Source of the DNA: Myxococcales bacterium
GTDB taxonomy: Bacteria; Myxococcota; Polyangia; Fen-1088
Direction of reading: 5' to 3'
DNA: 6,583 nt
NCBI GenBank assembly: GCA_003155465.1
Contig: PMCR01000464.1
Location: 1-6,583, forward strand
In this document: positions 4,101-6,583 of the stretch, piece after piece
Layout of the letters: every line of letters starts with the position of its first letter
Position numbering within the stretch: the first letter of the stretch is position 1
The notes under the pieces: generated by a model
Told to the model about the DNA's origin: nothing
Seen by the model: only the letters and a program-made list of their open reading frames with translations
Database searches by the model: none
Made by a program: the position numbers and the translations under genes

Positions 4101-6583
4101 CCCGCCCCGCGCGCTTCGCGCGCGCCCTCGCCGGCGGCGCATAGCGAATCCCCAGCCGCACCGGCTGCCTTGAGCCCGACTTCTTCGCACGGAGCAAACC
4201 AGACCATGAGTGAGAGTTCGATTCGCACGTCCGCAGGCCAGCCCGACTACGAAGGGCTGGGAAGATTGTTCGCCCGTTTCCTCGACGAGGGCATGGCCCT
4301 TCACGGCGGACGTCGTGTCGGCCCGCCCGCGCTGCCGGAAGCCCGTCAGGGTTCGATTGTCGTGTCGGGCGCAGCCTTGGGCCTGCCTGGGCAGAACAAA
4401 CACGTCTTCGACGACGGCAATGTGGACCGCATTCTGCGTGGCGACTCCTTCATCGATCCGGTGCCCCAGGTCTTCCGCGCCCGCATGGTGGAGAAGAACG
4501 TGGTCCGCCTGGTCAAGCGCGAGGTCGGCGAGCCCAGCCTGGATCCCATCCGATCGGTGGACGAGGTTATTCGCCTGGCCGGGCGCCGTGGCGCCTTCGA
4601 TATCGTCGAGGAATTCGGGGTTCCGCGTGAGCGGGTGGAGGCCTGGGACATCACGTCTGCGCTGGCGATCGCAGCGGGTATCGAGGCGCTGCGCGACGCG
4701 GGCATTCCTCTCGTGCGTCACTATCGTCGCACCACCACGGGCGGCACCCTGCCCGACCGCTGGCGGCTTCCGGTCGCGATGGCCGACGAGACCGGTGTGA
4801 TCTTCGCCTCGGCCTTCCCGGGCTTCGACAACCTGGTCGACGAGCTCACGCGCTTCTTCTCCCAACGAAGCGGCGGCACCAGCTACGAGTTCGATCGCCG
4901 TTTCCTTTTCCGCATTCTCTCCATGGGTCACGCGCAGTTCGCAGAGCTGCTCGGCATCCGCGGTCCCAACACCCAGGTCAACGCGGCCTGTGCTTCGACC
5001 ACCATGGCGGTGGGCATGGCCGAGGACTGGATCCGGGCCGGCCGCTGTCGCCGCGTCCTGGTCATCGGCGCCGACGACGTCACCTCGGACAATTTGCTGG
5101 AATGGATGGGCGCCGGTTTCTTGGCCTCGGGCGCGGCCACCACCGAAGACGTGCTGGAAAAGGCGGCGCTTCCATTCGATCGCAGGCGCAACGGCATGCT
5201 GCTGGGTATGGGGGCGTGCGGCCTGGTGGTGGAATCGGAAGATTCGCTACGCGAGCGCGGCATGCGCGGACTGTGCGAAGTGCTGGGCAGCGAGTTCGCC
5301 AACAGTGCGTTCCACGGGACGCGCCTGGATGTGGAGCACATTGAGGGCGTGATGGAGCGACTGGTGTCCGGCGTGGAGCGGCGTCACGGCATAGACCGGC
5401 ACGCGATGGCGCGCGAACTGGTCTTCATCTCGCACGAGACCTACACGCCAGCGCGCGGAGGCAGCGCTTCGGCCGAGGTGTTTGCTCTGCGCAAGGCCTT
5501 TGGCGCCAGCGCCAACGATCTGGTCGTTTGCAACACCAAGGGGTTCACCGGCCATCCCATGGGAGTGGGCGTGGAGGACGCGGTGGCGGTCAAGATTCTG
5601 GAAAAGCAGATCGTTCCGCCGGTGCCCAACTACCGCGAGCCAGATCCCGAACTGGGCACGCTGAATTTGTCGAAGGGCGGGCACTATCCGGTGCGCTACG
5701 CCCTGCGCCTGGCCGCTGGCTTCGGGTCGCAGATCGCGATGACCGTGCTTCGTCGCATTGATGGTCTGGAAGAGCGCGTGGCGGATCGAGCTACCTACCA
5801 ACGCTGGCTGTCCGAGATCTCGGGCTACCCGGCGCCAGCCCTGGAAGTCGAGAAGCGCACCCTGCGCATCAAGGACAACGGCACGCCGGCGCGCGAGCCG
5901 GCTCAGTCGACCTGGACCATGGGAACGGGCCCGCGCGCCAGCGTCGATGGGGTGCCGATGCCGGAGATGGCGGGGTCGCGAGCGCCGACTGCGCCGGTGG
6001 TGGCTGCAGCGCGAGTGTCGGCAGCGCCGGTCGTGGCTGCGACTCCGGCGGCTCGGCCGGCGCCTGCGCCGGCGGCCTCGACAGCGGTTTCTTCTCCGGC
6101 GGTCACGACTGCCGCAGCGCCGTCCGGCGGCGACGTGGTCTTGGAGTCGGTGCTCAAACTGGTCAGTGACAAGACCGGCTATCCGCGCGACATGCTGGAC
6201 CCCGACTTGGATCTCGAAGCGGACTTGGGCATCGACACAGTCAAGCAGGCCGAAGTGTTCGCGCTGGTGAGGGAGACATTCAATATTCCGCGGCAGGACA
6301 CGCTAAAGCTGCGTGACTACCCGACGCTCCGGCATGTCATCGGGTTTGTGGAGACGAATCGACCGGATCTTGCGGCCCCGGCAGTTGCGGCTGCGAGCCC
6401 GGCTCCGGTGTCGGCCCCGGCCCTCGGGGATGCCGGGGTGGACCCCGCCCCGCGTGCTTCGCACGCGCCCGTCGCGGCCACGGTAGGTGTCGTGGCGGAG
6501 AGAGTGCTGGGATTGGTGGCGGAGAAGACTGGGTATCCACGCGACATGCTGGAGCTAGACCTGGATCTCGAAGCGGACCTGGG
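1197..6583 (+). CDS. PfaA-like iterative type I polyketide/fatty-acid synthase, KS-AT-KS-ACP-ACP (3' partial)
   Basis: Multidomain cytosolic synthase that should build an acyl chain by repeated decarboxylative condensation of malonyl units. The frame is open for 1,795 codons and runs off the window. Visible order: KS1 (about 11-473; Cys219, His353, His393), KS-AT linker, AT (about 603-930; Gln610, Ser701 in GHSLGE, His806 in HAFHS, the malonyl-type signature), Ala/Pro linker, divergent KS2 (about 1054-1521; Cys1265, His1413, Lys1448, His1453), Ala/Pro linker, ACP1 (about 1646-1721), Ala/Pro linker, ACP2 start (from about 1765). The KS1 N-terminus ([13 protein letters not shown], then [20 protein letters not shown]) and the KS-AT linker are of the PUFA-synthase kind. 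PfaA itself has KS-MAT-tandem ACPs-KR; the KS inserted between AT and ACPs is a departure from it. ACP1 carries Thr1681 in place of the attachment Ser. No KR, DH or ER is seen; they may follow downstream. The product class (PUFA-like lipid, other fatty acid or polyketide) cannot be settled here. Confidence 0.93.
   Translation, partial: [1795 protein letters not shown]
1227..2615 (+). other. KS1 domain (ketosynthase, PfaA-type)
   Basis: Residues about 11-473 of the synthase. The active-site Cys219 is in DAACASS (codon 1851-1853), His353 in EGHGTST (2253-2255), and His393 in KSQIGH (2373-2375), with the conserved Lys five residues before it. The domain ends at the glycine-rich FGFGGTNFH. All residues needed for transacylation and decarboxylative condensation are present, so it should be active. 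Length is usual for a type I KS, with an insertion between the N-terminal part and the Cys (about residues 133-205) of the sort seen in PUFA-synthase KS domains. Confidence 0.93.
3003..3986 (+). other. AT domain (malonyl-CoA acyltransferase type)
   Basis: Residues about 603-930. It opens with [11 protein letters not shown] (oxyanion-side Gln610), has the nucleophile Ser701 in GHSLGE (codon 3297-3299) and the catalytic His806 in HAFHS (3612-3614). HAFH at this position is the classic malonyl signature, versus YASH for methylmalonyl, so a malonyl extender is expected. It would load malonate onto the downstream ACPs of the same chain. Confidence 0.92.
3987..4205 (+). other. Ala/Pro-rich interdomain linker, AT to KS2
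   Basis: Residues 931-1003, rich in Ala, Pro and Ser, with no recognised fold. The DNA contains two tight inverted repeats (4108-4124 with a 7-bp stem; 4153-4167 with a 6-bp stem) and is followed by an in-frame ATG at 4206. Just upstream, GGAG at 4191-4194 is spaced 11 bases from that ATG. The stretch looks like intergenic DNA that is now translated, which would fit a gene fusion, but this is only an inference. Confidence 0.6.
4108..4124. repeat. Palindromic hairpin unit, copy 1
   Basis: A perfect inverted repeat with 7-bp arms around a TTC loop. It sits within a 27-bp unit (4101-4127) that matches 6444-6470 at 25 of 27 positions. Both copies are read in the same frame and encode PAPRAS(R/H)AP within an Ala/Pro linker. 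Confidence 0.7.
4356..5759 (+). other. KS2 domain (divergent, FAS-like ketosynthase)
   Basis: Residues about 1054-1521. It begins [13 protein letters not shown] and ends [10 protein letters not shown]. Active-site Cys1265 is in NAACASTT (codon 4989-4991), His1413 in [11 protein letters not shown] (5433-5435), Lys1448 in NTKG, and His1453 in FTGHPMG (5553-5555). The triad is therefore intact, unlike a chain-length factor, which lacks the Cys. HETYT replaces the usual HGTGT. The block [22 protein letters not shown] and the K...TGHPMG motif recall fungal or mycobacterial FAS-type KS domains more than modular PKS ones; this is by eye, not from an alignment. Its role next to KS1 is unknown. It could act at different chain lengths or as a priming or branching KS. 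Confidence 0.85.
5760..6131 (+). other. Ala/Pro/Val-rich linker, KS2 to ACP1
   Basis: Residues about 1522-1645. The first part is a possible short helical tail of KS2 (up to about 1565). The rest, from about 5940, is low-complexity Ala/Pro/Val/Ser sequence that probably serves as a flexible tether for the carrier domains. It contains a small direct repeat: 5991-6007 and 6024-6040 agree at 16 of 17 bases and both encode APVVA. No other feature is seen in this stretch. Confidence 0.75.
6132..6359 (+). other. ACP1 domain with Thr at the phosphopantetheine site
   Basis: Residues about 1646-1721. A typical four-helix carrier-domain pattern: [16 protein letters not shown], then [18 protein letters not shown], then [16 protein letters not shown]. 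The position of the phosphopantetheine Ser (GxDS in carrier proteins) is Thr1681, codon ACA 6237-6239. The rest of the recognition helix is intact, including the Asp before it. The domain may be modified on Thr, be inactive, or have a scaffold role; the sequence cannot tell which. Confidence 0.88.
6177..6229 (+). repeat. ACP tandem repeat, copy 1
   Basis: This segment of ACP1 matches 6531-6583 of ACP2 at 46 of 53 bases, 354 bp (118 codons) apart and in the same frame. It shows a tandem duplication of carrier domains. Tandem ACPs are a hallmark of PUFA synthases. Confidence 0.8.
6360..6488 (+). other. Ala/Pro-rich linker between ACP1 and ACP2
   Basis: Residues about 1722-1764, an Ala/Pro/Val tether between the two carrier domains. 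It contains the second copy of the palindromic unit (6444-6470). Confidence 0.75.
6451..6467. repeat. Palindromic hairpin unit, copy 2
   Basis: Inverted repeat cgcgtgc-ttc-gcacgcg with perfect 7-bp arms. It differs from copy 1 (4108-4124) at two bases that pair with each other (C-G in copy 1, T-A here), so the stem is kept. The surrounding 27-bp unit, 6444-6470, is in the same reading frame as copy 1. Confidence 0.7.
6489..6583 (+). other. ACP2 domain (3' partial)
   Basis: Residues from about 1765 to the window end. [31 protein letters not shown] repeats the ACP1 pattern, but the sequence stops just before the phosphopantetheine-site residue. Whether this copy has Ser or Thr there cannot be seen. 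At least one further carrier domain is therefore certain, and more may follow. Confidence 0.85.
6531..6583 (+). repeat. ACP tandem repeat, copy 2 (partial)
   Basis: Partner of 6177-6229, with 7 mismatches in 53 bases. Several are silent (GGC/GGG, CCG/CCA, TTG/CTG twice), consistent with selection on the protein after duplication. Confidence 0.8.

Noticed and set aside
3604..4173. 189-codon plus-strand frame overlapping the AT domain
   Set aside because: Its Arg/Ser/Pro-rich translation is out of frame with the AT, which keeps HAFHS and the rest of the domain in the main frame.
3950..4210. Possible frameshift or gene boundary between AT and KS2
   Set aside because: Codon-by-codon reading shows the frame from 1197 stays open through the whole linker with no stop, so a single fused gene is the simplest reading. 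The former-boundary idea is kept only as a fusion hypothesis.
4210..4800. 196-codon plus-strand frame starting next to ATG 4206
   Set aside because: The main frame is open and encodes KS2. This shifted frame gives compositionally biased sequence without motifs.
4002..4931. 309-codon minus-strand frame opposite the linker and KS2 start
   Set aside because: It is antisense to a continuous coding frame with recognisable domains, and it has no motif or convincing start signal.
5991..6040. Short direct repeat as a possible mobile or CRISPR-like element
   Set aside because: There are only two 17-bp near-copies encoding the same Ala/Pro/Val tether, best explained by low-complexity linker expansion.

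Overview
The window is GC-rich (clearly above 60% by eye) and bacterial. It holds two co-directional genes on the + strand, and both are cut by the window edges. It starts inside an acyl-CoA dehydrogenase, of which 362 C-terminal residues are visible. After a 107-bp gap comes one very long open frame, from ATG 1197 to the end of the window (1,795 codons plus 2 bases, no stop).

The long frame is a type I iterative polyketide/fatty-acid synthase related to the PfaA family of polyunsaturated fatty acid (PUFA) synthases. Its visible domain order is KS1 (about residues 11-473), KS-AT linker, malonyl-type AT (about 603-930), Ala/Pro-rich linker, a second divergent KS (about 1054-1521), a second Ala/Pro-rich linker, ACP1 (about 1646-1721), a third Ala/Pro linker, and the start of ACP2 (from about 1765). 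Both KS domains keep the Cys-His-His triad and the AT keeps its Ser/His pair, so all three look active. No reductive domain is visible. Any KR, DH or ER would lie downstream or in other proteins.

Three features stand out. ACP1 has Thr where the phosphopantetheine-accepting Ser normally sits. KS2 has an atypical first-His motif (HETYT instead of HGTGT) and resembles FAS-type KS domains more than modular PKS ones. A 27-bp GC-rich palindrome-containing unit occurs, in the same reading frame, in two different interdomain linkers, with one compensating base-pair change in its stem.

The dehydrogenase and the synthase are probably a lipid-biosynthesis or lipid-modification pair. The synthase would build an acyl chain from malonyl units, and the dehydrogenase would act on an acyl-CoA precursor or product. 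This is inferred from adjacency and families only. The taxon cannot be fixed from the sequence. High GC and a PfaA-like multidomain synthase next to an acyl-CoA dehydrogenase would suit a deltaproteobacterial or myxobacterial-type genome, but that is a weak guess. I see no RNA genes, CRISPR, insertion sequences or convincing terminators.
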